Assembly (NCBI GenBank): GCA_018267875.1 | Contig: JAFDXP010000018.1 | Span: 1-40,526 of the forward strand | Source: Bacteroidota bacterium | GTDB taxonomy: Bacteria > Bacteroidota > Bacteroidia > Chitinophagales > Chitinophagaceae | Length of the DNA stretch: 40,526 nucleotides | Direction of reading: 5' to 3' | In this document: in pieces, positions 25,901 to 33,429 of the stretch | Layout of the letters: every line of letters begins with the position of its first letter | Numbering within the stretch: the stretch's first letter is position 1 | Notes under the pieces: generated by a model | Databases searched by the model: none | The model's input: only the letters and a program-made list of their open reading frames with translations | What the model was told of the DNA's origin: nothing | Translations under genes and position numbers: made by a program

Positions 25901-27924
25901 ATGTTATTCTGAAGCACAACCCAGCTCAAACCATTATCCGGCGAATAAGACAACGTAAAAGTGTTGGTATTATCTGACGCATCCCAATACACATAGATTG
26001 AATCATTACCCGGCACTGTGCAGTTTGTGGTTGGGAAATGTATTTTAAGTCCGGTTGGAATAATATCATAAACCACAACAAATTTTTGTTTAGAAGACAA
26101 TAGGGTAGTGCCTTTAACTGAAACAGTATAGTTTCCACTTGTAGGGTTATTCACAACTATTTGTTCTACATTATTTAAGCTATCCACTCCTTCTAAAGCT
26201 ACGGCTGAAACGTTTGCCGGAAGCGGGTTTAGTACAAGTGGATGATGGAGTTGTCCGGAAGGTTCGGTTACAGTTAAATCCAAATTGTTAACCAAATTGG
26301 TGGAAGCAAGAATGCTGGAAGGTGTGTCGTTCCAATACAACATGACCTTGAGCTGCGAAGCATTGGGCGGCACAAATATGGAAGTTTGAGCATTGGCTGA
26401 TTGATTTACGGTGCCATTCCAAAAATGGTTACTGTCCAACATTTGTTTAGACCGAAAAGTATTGATCAATCCAAAGCCATAGGTAAAATCCGGACCAGGA
26501 TTGCCCATATCAGTTGCGCCATTCATCATCAATGCTTTGAGCAAAGATGCCGGAGGATTGTTGCCAAATTTTTGTTTGTATCGTTGAGATAATAAGGCCA
26601 GGTTGCCTGTTACCACCGGAGCGGACATGCTGGTGCCATTGCTTTTGCCATAGTTATCATAAACATCTCCAGAATAAATTTGATAGCCATAAGCCATAAT
26701 TTCAGGTTTCAGTCGCCCATCTTTGACCGGACCTCGAGATGTTTTTGGCCAAAGACTGTTATCCTTTTCCATGCCACCAACGACTAAAATATTTTTTGAG
26801 GGTTGATAACCGCCTTCTACCGTATGAAACCCTTGTGGAAAAGTACCGCACTGCATCAGTCCATCATTTCCGGCAGCAAACACATTTAGCACTTCAGGGA
26901 AATTAAGGGCATACTGATCTAACATTTGAGCATAGGGATCATAAGTGCCTGAAAAGCTACAATCGCCTATTACGGATGCATAAGAATTATTGGTCAAGGT
27001 CATGTTGTAATCCTGATACATTGACGCTGTATTTGCCCAAGCCAAATCATACAAATGCGCTAAAACCCTTGCTGATGGAGCCATTCCCTGCGTGCGTGGA
27101 TCCAAGATTCCCTTTCCCGCAACCGTTAAGGTCGTGTGTACTCCGTGCATGGCCGGTTCTGCCGGATTAAAATTGAGAAGCCTATCACGTACATCAATAT
27201 GATATATGCCCGATGTGTTATCGCCCATGCCAATCGTGATACCACGCCCATCTAAACTATCTGAAGCAAATATTAAATTGGCACCGGTAGAAGAACGTGC
27301 ATCAAAATTTAAAGTTTGTGGTTTGGCAGGCAAACCCACATATCGAACAATGGCATCGTGAGTTAAATCCTTCAATTGATTTAAGCGAACTGAAACTTCA
27401 TATAGTCCTTGCTGATGAAAGGTAGTGTCTATAAGCGTTCCACCGAATTTTGATATTGATTTTTCAAAAACATTGAGAGAAATGAAGGGGGCAATTTGAA
27501 CTAAAACTACGTGTTTCATTTCCGGTGATGATTTTATCAAATCAGATATGCGATAGTCTAATTTCCAATTGTCTTCTACAATAGACAAATGCTGAATGTG
27601 TTGCTGGGTAAGATTTATAGCTTGTGGATGATTAATATATGCCGTAAAAGAAAGCGGAGGCAAAAAATCCATGAGTCGTATTCCGGCGTTTTGCAAATAC
27701 AAAACTTCAGCAGCATTTGGTAACTGTTGAAAGGTGAACAATAGTTGAAAAGCTTGAGTGGTTTTATAATTAGTTGAAACGCTATCCCACCATGTTTGCG
27801 AATTGTTTATATTGACTGCTTGGTAGCCATTTATTTTTATTGGCTTTTCATCAACAATTTGTTGACCCCAAATAAGGCTATGAATGAGGAATAAGCAAAA
27901 AGCAAGTAAGATGAAATGGCGCAT
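22951..27924 (-). CDS. Large subtilisin-like (S8) protease, type IX secreted
   Basis: A 1657-residue secreted protease. The signal peptide (MRHFILLAFCLFLIHSLIWG) is followed by an N-terminal inhibitor-like region (about 25-210). The subtilase domain (about 215-500) has the triad Asp235 (GMGDNTSG), His260 (HGVHTTLTVAG) and Ser432 (NGTSMSAPVV), with Asn353 (AGNDG) for the oxyanion hole. A C-terminal jelly-roll P-like domain (about 510-625) follows. Then come fibronectin-III-like modules (QYEVLLKKGDDLQP) and at about 1230-1400 a MAM-like module (SYLYSPCFDLSSLSNP, LRFVFRSDAGT). The C-terminus is a type A sorting domain (LLFPNPVVDSKINI, LYDAMGKKVFE, LETGIYTARC). It begins on the far side of a 542-base divergent spacer shared with a second subtilase. 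Confidence 0.92.
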   Translation of the reverse strand: MRHFILLAFCLFLIHSLIWGQQIVDEKPIKINGYQAVNINNSQTWWDSVSTNYKTTQAFQLLFTFQQLPNAAEVLYLQNAGIRLMDFLPPLSFTAYINHPQAINLTQQHIQHLSIVEDNWKLDYRISDLIKSSPEMKHVVLVQIAPFISLNVFEKSISKFGGTLIDTTFHQQGLYEVSVRLNQLKDLTHDAIVRYVGLPAKPQTLNFDARSSTGANLIFASDSLDGRGITIGMGDNTSGIYHIDVRDRLLNFNPAEPAMHGVHTTLTVAGKGILDPRTQGMAPSARVLAHLYDLAWANTASMYQDYNMTLTNNSYASVIGDCSFSGTYDPYAQMLDQYALNFPEVLNVFAAGNDGLMQCGTFPQGFHTVEGGYQPSKNILVVGGMEKDNSLWPKTSRGPVKDGRLKPEIMAYGYQIYSGDVYDNYGKSNGTSMSAPVVTGNLALLSQRYKQKFGNNPPASLLKALMMNGATDMGNPGPDFTYGFGLINTFRSKQMLDSNHFWNGTVNQSANAQTSIFVPPNASQLKVMLYWNDTPSSILASTNLVNNLDLTVTEPSGQLHHPLVLNPLPANVSAVALEGVDSLNNVEQIVVNNPTSGNYTVSVKGTTLLSSKQKFVVVYDIIPTGLKIHFPTTNCTVPGNDSIYVYWDASDNTNTFTLSYSPDNGLSWVVLQNNIPPNQRHFVWYTPNISSGKCLFRVQRNISNEMDLAGPFVLNPAPILQLSPIQCPGYMAINWNAITGISQYEVLLKKGDDLQPVDTVSVTSYVFSGLRYDQLYYAAVRPLINSRSGWRSKGIKRKPFDGNCAGNISDGDLAIDSIISPNSGRQFTSSALGSMDTLSLLIRNLDDVPVNQFSIIYSKDGSAWQSQIFNQSIPANNTLLISIPGQDVSMSGLHYFKAAVKNLSAVDHNPTNDSADKWVKNLTNLPISLQMGFQDDFENLSNIELQRATMGFSPNEHWDYTHSTDSGRLRSFVSNAITIQGIRSLSMDLLLNEPDNVNIITGTFNLQNENINAVEARLDFDFKMHGRPKFETGNDVYIRGSDTSQWLKLYQFDTTSVPGMVYHTGSLSITDAFKKSGQNFSAGFQVRISQHDTSVIAANDYGNGLTLDNFRLYSVKRDVQMIKIISPSSFNCNEDSTAIIVQIYNSDNLPVDTIALFYRLNNGTIVSDTLWHMNSKDTINFTFRQHVPLYIGSYLMDAWLSVRGDTYRSNDSLLVWLFRNQPLVSRFPYLESFETSNGNWFAMGSNNSWQYGTPNSLKIKTAASGNKVWATNLTGNYNNNERSYLYSPCFDLSSLSNPMLSFSLATNIENCGNVLCDGAYMEYSSDGKQWARLGNTGEGFNWYSALNYWTDTNARWHVASIPLPKNLSSIKLRFVFRSDAGTTFDGIAIDDIHIFDLKYPIFKGAMTTDQKAIPAQILTNFTPDNRIISSIFLSQQPNNLKATYYPHTTVFEKQLQQYFLPRNYVLQSSQPIGDSALIRLFVTDQDVLKMLADNTCDTCNRAADVYRLGVLAYENENKDLENGSLVDNISGSYEFISYSGVTWVPYERGYYAQIARKSLSEFWFTDKTPRHFANNFLLFPNPVVDSKINIVWSASPGVAQSITLYDAMGKKVFETTLIATDFDNQTTIILPPLETGIYTARCLSNQTVNRVKLLIIR

Positions 27925-28307
27925 GAATATGAAGACACTTAAAGATTAAGGTAAGTAAAAGTTGGCAATTGACCTTTTCGAGGAATAAAATAGATTTTGC
28001 AAATTTGGTTTAATGCTGCATTTTTAGAACAAGATTGAACAGAATTAATTATAATAAAGCATTTATTATAAGAATATGTATTTTTGTTACTATTATTTTT
28101 TTAAACCCCAAAAGCAAACCTTAGAAGTGTAAATTGAACAAGCCTTTCAAAGAACCAAAAGAAAATTTTCCCACTTAATGAAGTTTATTAATGAACGAAA
28201 TAGGGTTGTAAGTTACATTGTGATTTCTATGTCATAAATTTTTGATAAATGAATAATCCTGTCAATGTTAAAAGGGGTAAAAACACCCAATTTTATTTAA
28301 CTTCAGA
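27925..28307. other. AT-rich spacer between divergent subtilase genes
   Basis: Most of the 542-base divergent spacer. It contains no open frame of note, no RNA gene and no clear hairpin. It is strongly AT-rich, suited to a regulatory region for both protease genes; the only element I can place is the rightward promoter at 28308-28337. Confidence 0.4.
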
Positions 28308-28337
28308 TTAATTTCTTTGCAAAAAAAAATACTTTTG
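28308..28337 (+). promoter_or_regulatory. Promoter of the 729-residue subtilase gene
   Basis: TTA (28308-28310), 19-base spacer and TACTTTTG (28330-28337): perfect -7 element, one mismatch in the upstream triplet. The leader would be about 125 bases, longer than that of any other gene here with a visible promoter. Confidence 0.45.
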
Positions 28338-28466
28338 CGTTAAAGTATAACTTAGATATTAATTAAGCTAAAAGTTGTTTTAGACAGGATTAATGTATGT
28401 GTAATAATCATTTGCAAGTAAATACTTAAAAATAAAATCCACTAAACTACCTAAAATTAAACATTT

Positions 28467-30656
28467 ATGAAGAAAATTTTTACCGTTTCATTGCTTTTTT
28501 TGTCCCTATTTTCTTTTGGGCAAACAGCAGAACAAAGAGAAGTGATACAATCATTTCAAGATAAGAACTTGAATCAACAATCATATGCTGAATTAAGGAA
28601 TATTGTACTTGAAAAGGAAATTAGAATACAAAATTATTTAAGCAATAATCCCGATAAAGAGAAATCATTTACAAAAGATGGGAGACCCTATTTACTCTAT
28701 GATGTTTCGAAAGAAGGAAAACCCATTTATATTACAACAAAAGATGTTGGCCAATCTACTAATTCAAAATCAACTTCTTTATACGCTACCGGTAGTATTG
28801 GAGTTAATATAACAGGTACAAATATGATAGCCGGTGTTTGGGATGGAGGTCAAGTAAATGCAAATCATCAATCGTTAACAGGGCAGGCTGTGATGCAAAC
28901 CGGTCAAGCCCTTAGTTCAAATGGCGGCAATAACCACCAACAAGCGGTTACAGGCATTATGGTAGGGAAAGACATTAATAACGCAAGGGGAATAGCTTAT
29001 GGAGCAAAGAGCAAAAACTATGATTGGGATAATGACTTGACAGAAATGAATGCGTTTGCAGATAGTGGATATTTAATCTCAAACCATTCTTATGGATACT
29101 CTAATGACACTTCTATTGCCCTTTGGAACTTTGGGGCTTATGATGGACAAAGTAAAGCATGGGATATATTGCTAAAAACAAAGCCTTTTTATTTGCCTTT
29201 TGTAGCAGGTGGCAATGAACAACAATCAAGTGGAAATCCCATTCCCGGAGGATACGATATTATTACAGGAAGTTCAGCCAGTAAAAATGTAGTTACTGTT
29301 GGTGCAATCAATAATGACAATACAATGTCAAGTTATAGCAATTGGGGACCAACAGATGATGGAAGAATTAAACCCGATATTGTAACCTTAGGCACATCAA
29401 TAGATGTTCCGCTTTATGCGAATGATACAGGATATACGGGAAATGTTTCAGCTTCTTCTGGCACATCTTATGCATCTCCCGCCGCTGCGGCCGGAGCCTT
29501 GCTTTTACAACAATATTACTTTTCATTGAACAATTCATACATGAAGGCTTCTATGCTAAAAGCACTTTTACTGCATAGTGCCGATGACGATACTTCTAAT
29601 AATGGACCGGATGCAAAATTTGGATGGGGTATTTTAAATATTGAAAAAGCTGCAAATATTATTAAGCAAAACAGTTTGACAAATGGAACGGCTAAGATGC
29701 TTATGATTCCAACTAATCCCAATAACAATGATTCAGATCAAATTGTGAATAATTATGTGTTTGATCAAAATGGTGTTAGAGCATCTTTAGGTTGGATAGA
29801 TGATGAAGGAACAGAACAAACTATTGCAGATGGAGTTAATAACAATACCAGTAGATTGGTGTATAAATTTTCAATGAAATTAGAACAAGTTTTGCCGGCT
29901 TTAGCCGCCTTTCCATATAACAATTTGTCCGTAACAAATCCATCTGTTTCCGCAGCCGCCGGAACCAATTGGTTTCAAAGTGGTAACAATTATTTGCAAG
30001 CTAATCTATCGAATACAACTAATAATGCAACGGGCAAAATCTCAATAAGAAAAAGCTCAACTTCGCCGAGCACAATAAGAGAATTAGCACTTATAGTTAC
30101 AGGATTAAAAACTAATACACCCCTATCTATAAACCTAACCAATTTTGTTGCCTCTTGTTTGGATTTCAATTCTGTAAAAATTAACTGGGAAACTGCTTCT
30201 GAAAATAATTGCGACAGATTCGAAATTGAAAAAAGTGATGACGGAGCTATCTATTACAAAATAGAAACAGTAAATTCTAAACATAATTCAATTGCCAATC
30301 AACAATATCATTTTGTAGATAAAAATGCAGTCAATAAAAATATTTATTATAGACTTAAAATTGTCTATGCAAATGGACTAACTGAGTATTCAAAAAGTAT
30401 TTCTTCAAATTGCAATACTGGACAAATACAGCAAAAATATATTGTGTTTTATGATAAGGTTAATAAAAAAATTAGATTGATTTCAAATAATGACAAGTTG
30501 ATTAATGAATATCAAATTTATACTATTGATGGGAAATTATTAAGCTCAGGATCGGCACATTCAAATGAAATTGACTTTAGTTTTCAACCGCAAAATACAT
30601 ACATTATTAAATACGAAGTTGATAATCAGATTTATAGTATGAAGTTCTTAAATTAG
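28467..30656 (+). CDS. Subtilisin-like (S8) protease, probable type IX cargo
   Basis: A 729-residue secreted protease. The signal peptide is MKKIFTVSLLFLSLFSFG, then QTAEQRE. The catalytic residues are Asp126 (GVWDGGQV), His157 (NNHQQAVTG), Asn250 (AGGNEQQ) and Ser334 (SGTSYASPAA); HQQAV instead of HGTHV is the S8 variant seen in several Bacteroidota enzymes. A beta-rich domain (about 400-555) follows, then a module common before sorting domains (KINWETASENNCDRFEIEKS). The C-terminus (YQIYTIDGKLLSSG, IIKYEVDNQIYSMKFLN) looks like a short type A sorting domain. Codon use is more AT-rich and Asn/Lys-heavy than in its neighbours. It is divergent from the 1657-residue subtilase. Confidence 0.9.
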   Translation: MKKIFTVSLLFLSLFSFGQTAEQREVIQSFQDKNLNQQSYAELRNIVLEKEIRIQNYLSNNPDKEKSFTKDGRPYLLYDVSKEGKPIYITTKDVGQSTNSKSTSLYATGSIGVNITGTNMIAGVWDGGQVNANHQSLTGQAVMQTGQALSSNGGNNHQQAVTGIMVGKDINNARGIAYGAKSKNYDWDNDLTEMNAFADSGYLISNHSYGYSNDTSIALWNFGAYDGQSKAWDILLKTKPFYLPFVAGGNEQQSSGNPIPGGYDIITGSSASKNVVTVGAINNDNTMSSYSNWGPTDDGRIKPDIVTLGTSIDVPLYANDTGYTGNVSASSGTSYASPAAAAGALLLQQYYFSLNNSYMKASMLKALLLHSADDDTSNNGPDAKFGWGILNIEKAANIIKQNSLTNGTAKMLMIPTNPNNNDSDQIVNNYVFDQNGVRASLGWIDDEGTEQTIADGVNNNTSRLVYKFSMKLEQVLPALAAFPYNNLSVTNPSVSAAAGTNWFQSGNNYLQANLSNTTNNATGKISIRKSSTSPSTIRELALIVTGLKTNTPLSINLTNFVASCLDFNSVKINWETASENNCDRFEIEKSDDGAIYYKIETVNSKHNSIANQQYHFVDKNAVNKNIYYRLKIVYANGLTEYSKSISSNCNTGQIQQKYIVFYDKVNKKIRLISNNDKLINEYQIYTIDGKLLSSGSAHSNEIDFSFQPQNTYIIKYEVDNQIYSMKFLN

Positions 30657-31024
30657 TTACTAATTTTAAAGGTAATATCAAGTATGGTAATTTTCTTGTA
30701 GAAAAATATCTTAATGTATTGTTATTTGTTGAATAGCAAAATTAGAAAGAAATACAATATTTGGGAGGCACATGATTGGTATAAAGTAGTTTTATGTCTA
30801 ACCTTTATGGTTAATATTCATAAATAAGGTAATTGTAGGACATCTTTATACCTAATGTGTCTTGAAGTTATATAAAATATAGAAATATTTAACTAAAACA
30901 GGATGATGAACAAATGGGAATCATCTAAAGGTCGCAATTGCATAAAAATATTCTGACCTCATCCATCCCATGTAATTTCAAAATTTAAAGAATGTTATCT
31001 TTTTAGGGATTGATTACTGGTGAA
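30657..31024. other. Gene-free spacer between subtilase and ccmB
   Basis: About 370 bases, AT-rich, with stops in all frames. No terminator with a T tract, RNA gene or repeat is evident; the two flanking genes converge here, so termination may be Rho-dependent or use a weak structure. Confidence 0.4.
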
Positions 31025-31681
31025 TTATTCTTGCCAAAGAAAGGGGAAAAGAATAACGCCTAACAGAATTATCAAAAAATCTAAGGTTAAAAGTACGGTT
31101 GCAAGAGTCCACCATCCCGGCTGATAAACCGGAGCAATTGCTTTTAGGGCAAGATTGCTCAAAATCATCAATACGGGAGTTACTAACGGAAAACCTAAAA
31201 CAGCCATCAACGCACTATTTTGATTTGCTCGTGCTGCAATAGCTGACAGAAAGGTAAATACAGCAGACAAACTGATGCTTCCCACTCCCGTAATAGCCAC
31301 AAACAATCCTACTTGAGAAACTGGCATTCCCAATAGTAAAGAAAAAAGAACCAAACTAATGAGGCTCATTACCAGCAACAGAACGATGCTGTAAACCATT
31401 TTAGCAAGAAGAAAAGTAGTAGGCTTCACCAGCGTAAAATAGTATCGAAACCGATCGGGATGCTCTTGCAAAAAGCTTTTGGCTACAGAATTGATAGCCA
31501 CAAATAATTGCGTGATCCAAAACAAGGCATTCCAAATTTTAGCTTCCGGTTGCCCACTCATCATATACACTGCAAAAACGGTAGCACCCACATACAAAAG
31601 CACGCCATAAAGCGTATGTTTTTGCCGCCATTCTATCAGAATATCTTTCTTTATCAACGAAATAAAAGGAGACTGAGACAT
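31025..31681 (-). CDS. ccmB: Heme exporter protein CcmB
   Basis: A 218-residue membrane subunit of the CcmABCD ABC transporter used in cytochrome c maturation (system I). It has six predicted membrane spans. The N-terminus SLIKKDILIEWRQKHTLYGV and the segment NALFWITQLFVAINSVAKSF, followed by EHPDRFRYYFTLVKP, are conserved CcmB features. The length matches the family. The partner genes ccmA and ccmC are not in the window; the gene stands alone next to tRNA genes, an arrangement also found in other Bacteroidota, where ccmB is usually followed by ccmC. The ATG is seven bases from a TAnnTTTG element, suggesting a very short leader. Confidence 0.88.
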   Translation of the reverse strand: MSQSPFISLIKKDILIEWRQKHTLYGVLLYVGATVFAVYMMSGQPEAKIWNALFWITQLFVAINSVAKSFLQEHPDRFRYYFTLVKPTTFLLAKMVYSIVLLLVMSLISLVLFSLLLGMPVSQVGLFVAITGVGSISLSAVFTFLSAIAARANQNSALMAVLGFPLVTPVLMILSNLALKAIAPVYQPGWWTLATVLLTLDFLIILLGVILFPFLWQE

Positions 31682-31688
31682 GAAGCTA

Positions 31689-31696
31689 CAAATGTA
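31689..31696 (-). promoter_or_regulatory. Possible -7 element for ccmB
   Basis: Minus-strand TACATTTG fits TAnnTTTG and ends seven bases before the ccmB ATG. No TTG is found about 20 bases upstream. Confidence 0.3.
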
Positions 31697-31778
31697 TTAT
31701 TATCGAGCAAACATTTTGCTGATGCTGCTTTTCATGTAATAAAACATGTGTTTTTGAAAAAAAATTTTGAGTGGAAGT

Positions 31779-31808
31779 TTGGTAAATTGGTTCAGCTATC
31801 TATCTTTG
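31779..31808 (+). promoter_or_regulatory. Promoter of the tRNA-Gly/tRNA-Leu pair
   Basis: TTG (31779-31781), 19-base spacer and TATCTTTG (31801-31808): exact consensus for Bacteroidota. The transcript would start about 38 bases before tRNA-Gly. Confidence 0.7.
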
Positions 31809-31850
31809 CACTCCCAAATAACGGGAAGCAGTTCTTTACACACCAAAAAT

Positions 31851-31923
31851 GCGGAAGTAGCTCAGTTGGTAGAGCATCACCTTGCCAAGGTGAGGGTCGC
31901 GGGTTCGAGTCTCGTCTTCCGCT
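31851..31923 (+). tRNA. tRNA-Gly (anticodon GCC)
   Basis: A 73-base cloverleaf. The acceptor stem GCGGAAG pairs with CTTCCGC, the D-arm begins AGCTCAGTTGGTAGAGC, the anticodon stem TCACC/GGTGA encloses TTGCCAA with anticodon GCC at 31884-31886, and the T-loop is GGTTCGAGTC. Discriminator T; CCA is not encoded. It shares a promoter with tRNA-Leu, 72 bases on. Confidence 0.97.
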
Positions 31924-31995
31924 CATAAAATTCCATCCAACCAGATGGAATTTTTTGTTTGTTTTTTACCAATGCTTAAATTCATTTTAAGCAAT

Positions 31996-32081
31996 GCCCT
32001 GGTGGTGAAATTGGTAGACACGCAGGACTTAAAATCCTGTTTGCAGCAATGCGAGTGCGGGTTCAAGTCCCGCCTGGGGCA
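31996..32081 (+). tRNA. tRNA-Leu (anticodon TAA)
   Basis: An 86-base class II tRNA with a long variable arm. The acceptor stem GCCCTGG pairs with CTGGGGC, the anticodon stem CAGGA/TCCTG encloses CTTAAAA with anticodon TAA at 32030-32032, the variable arm is around TTGCAGCAATGCGA, and the T-loop is GGTTCAAGTC. Discriminator A; CCA is not encoded. Its 3' end overlaps, on the other strand, the end of a recombinase-like reading frame, the arrangement of an attachment site. Confidence 0.97.
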
Positions 32082-32551
32082 CTAACGGGAGCTATTCCCG
32101 AATTTTCTAAAGGTTGCTGGATTTCCAGTAACCTTTTTTCTTTTAAAATCAATAACTTATCTGCAAACAATGGTAGTATGGACGGTGTTCGATAAATACC
32201 ATCCGAGTAACTTATACCTGAATTGAACACTATCCTTATAAATGCTTGTTTCTGGTGAAGATTCGCACTTTCAAAAAGCATAGATAAATCAGTAAGTAGT
32301 CATATTTTTTCCTGAAATTTTGCCCATATTCTGGCTAATGGAGCGTTTAGCTTTTCTATGATTTCTTCCGCATTTACCCGCTCTGTTTCTAACTGTGTTA
32401 GCCATTTTTTATACGCCTGTCTGTCCATGTCTCCAGCTATATATTTTTCTTCAAGGCTTTCTTTTTTTGCCTTTACAATTTTCAACTCCCTGTTGGCTGC
32501 TTTTATTTGTAGGGTTGTGTCTTTAAGTCGTTTTTTGATGCTGTCTGTTAC
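32063..32551 (-). pseudogene. C-terminal remnant of a site-specific serine recombinase
   Basis: One frame stays open from 32551 to a TGA at 32063 except for an internal TGA at 32300-32302. The upstream part (83 codons) is a charged helix (KKESLEEKYIAGDMDRQAYKKW), like the coiled-coil region of large serine recombinases. The downstream part (FESANLHQKQAFIRIVF, then SDGIYRTPSILPLF) resembles the very C-terminal region of recombinase-family proteins in Bacteroidota. The Ser-containing catalytic domain and zinc part are missing: the frame is cut at about 32551 by a stop and foreign sequence. The last codons (APGGT) are read from the tRNA-Leu 3' end, so the gene crosses the probable insertion junction. 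The internal stop follows KFQEKI, where a tryptophan codon (TGG to TGA) is plausible. Family assignment is from memory of similar C-termini. Confidence 0.5.
32109..32140 (+). terminator. Terminator of the tRNA pair
   Basis: Twelve-base-pair stem with one G-T wobble (AAAGGTTGCTGG at 32109-32120 with CCAGTAACCTTT at 32125-32136), loop ATTT, followed by TTTTC within a longer T run. A small hairpin (CGGGA/TCCCG, 32086-32100) lies just before it. The same bases lie inside the recombinase remnant on the other strand. Confidence 0.8.
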
Positions 32552-32610
32552 TTATAAACTGCACCCATCCCGACAACTGGCAGCTATGGGCTTACGCCCC
32601 CGAGGGCGGG

Positions 32611-32844
32611 ATGAAGGTAGCACTCAATGAAAAAGATTTTACCCGCCTGCCCATCACAAGTGAAAGTGGCATCAATGAGGGTGATAAATTAATTTACATT
32701 GCAGACAATGGCAGTAGAATTAACGCCATTTACTTAGCCACAATAGACGAAACACAGTGCCTCTTGTGGGTATATACTACAAGTTCTGGACTCAAACTAA
32801 AGGCAAATCGCACAAAAATAAGAAAAGAGCCGTGGTGGTTGTGA
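32611..32844 (+). CDS. Unidentified 77-residue protein, possibly 5'-truncated
   Basis: A frame from the ATG at 32611 to TGA at 32842-32844. The middle (INEGDKLIYIADNGSRINAI) looks protein-like, and it ends KIRKEPWWL. The frame stays open 24 codons upstream of the ATG and reads protein-like residues (DNWQLWAYAPEGG), without a start codon, and runs into the recombinase remnant near 32539. So this may be the C-terminal part of a gene cut at the same junction. No family recognised. It is the only likely plus-strand gene in the island. Confidence 0.4.
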   Translation: MKVALNEKDFTRLPITSESGINEGDKLIYIADNGSRINAIYLATIDETQCLLWVYTTSSGLKLKANRTKIRKEPWWL

Positions 32845-32846
32845 TC

Positions 32847-32936
32847 CTACTTTTTCCGTGCATACCTATACCCAAGCAGCATAGCGGTGGTTATCAGTAG
32901 TAGTACGCCACAAGTAGTGGTAATCATTAAAAGCAT
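32847..32936 (-). CDS. 29-residue single-span membrane microprotein
   Basis: A short frame from ATG at 32936 to TAG at 32847. It encodes one hydrophobic segment (MLLMITTTCGVLLLI continuing TTAMLLG) followed by the basic tail YRYARKK, a classic orientation for a single-span protein with its C-terminus in the cytoplasm. A second Met (residue 4) is a possible start. It lies 22 bases after the YafQ-like toxin stop, on the same strand, and converges on the 77-residue frame with two bases between. Small coat, holin-like or membrane-toxin peptides have this shape; no evidence decides between them. Confidence 0.4.
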   Translation of the reverse strand: MLLMITTTCGVLLLITTAMLLGYRYARKK

Positions 32937-32958
32937 GGCAGTGTGTGTTTGTTTTTTT

Positions 32959-33231
32959 TTAGAATAAATCGGCGTGGGTGCCTGTACGCACAAGGGTTAT
33001 CATCTTTTTATCTTCATTGGTAAACCATACTATAAGCCAGTCGGACTTTATGTGGGCTTCCCAATGATGTACATAGTTGCCTATCAGTTTGTGCGGCTTG
33101 TAAAATATGGGTAATGTGCCAGTACTGCTTAGTTTTTCCATTGCAGATTGTAGCAATGCCATGTCGTTATTTCTTTTTTGGCATCGCTTCATATCTTTTT
33201 TGAAACTACCAAGTGCTTTTAGTATGTACAT
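32959..33231 (-). CDS. YafQ-type (RelE superfamily) mRNA interferase toxin
   Basis: A 90-residue type II toxin that cleaves mRNA on the ribosome. It matches the YafQ subfamily along its length: KKDMKRCQKRNNDM, then HKLIGNYVHHWEAHIKSDWLIVW and the end RTGTHADLF. The catalytic residues of YafQ have counterparts at His47, His60, Asp64, His86 and Phe90, so the active site is intact. The antitoxin gene precedes it with a six-base gap. Compared with the E. coli enzyme (92 residues) the length is normal. It is one of the few intact genes in the decayed island, as expected for an addiction module. Confidence 0.9.
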   Translation of the reverse strand: MYILKALGSFKKDMKRCQKRNNDMALLQSAMEKLSSTGTLPIFYKPHKLIGNYVHHWEAHIKSDWLIVWFTNEDKKMITLVRTGTHADLF

Positions 33232-33237
33232 AGCCTG

Positions 33238-33429
33238 CTATTCCAGTACTTTTTTAAAAAAAGCACCTATATCTTTTATCACTTCACCCTTCCCTGCTTT
33301 GGCATCGCGCAGGGCTTTACGAGTTTTTTCGTTGGGGTGGTGTAGTATGTGTACAGGCTTTTTGCTTTGTAGCATTTTTACCAGCTCTTTGCCTTCTTTG
33401 GTACGGTCATCAATAGTTAGGTAGGTCAT
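33238..33429 (-). CDS. Antitoxin of the YafQ-type pair
   Basis: A 63-residue protein starting MTYLTIDDRTKEGKELVKML, a beta-strand followed by a helix as in the N-terminal DNA-binding part of many Bacteroidota antitoxins, then a basic middle (EKTRKALRDAKAGKG) and a helix to the end (IKDIGAFFKKVLE) that would wrap the toxin. It immediately precedes the toxin gene by six bases. It should neutralise the toxin and repress the shared promoter. The family is not certain; the position is the strongest evidence. Confidence 0.75.
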   Translation of the reverse strand: MTYLTIDDRTKEGKELVKMLQSKKPVHILHHPNEKTRKALRDAKAGKGEVIKDIGAFFKKVLE

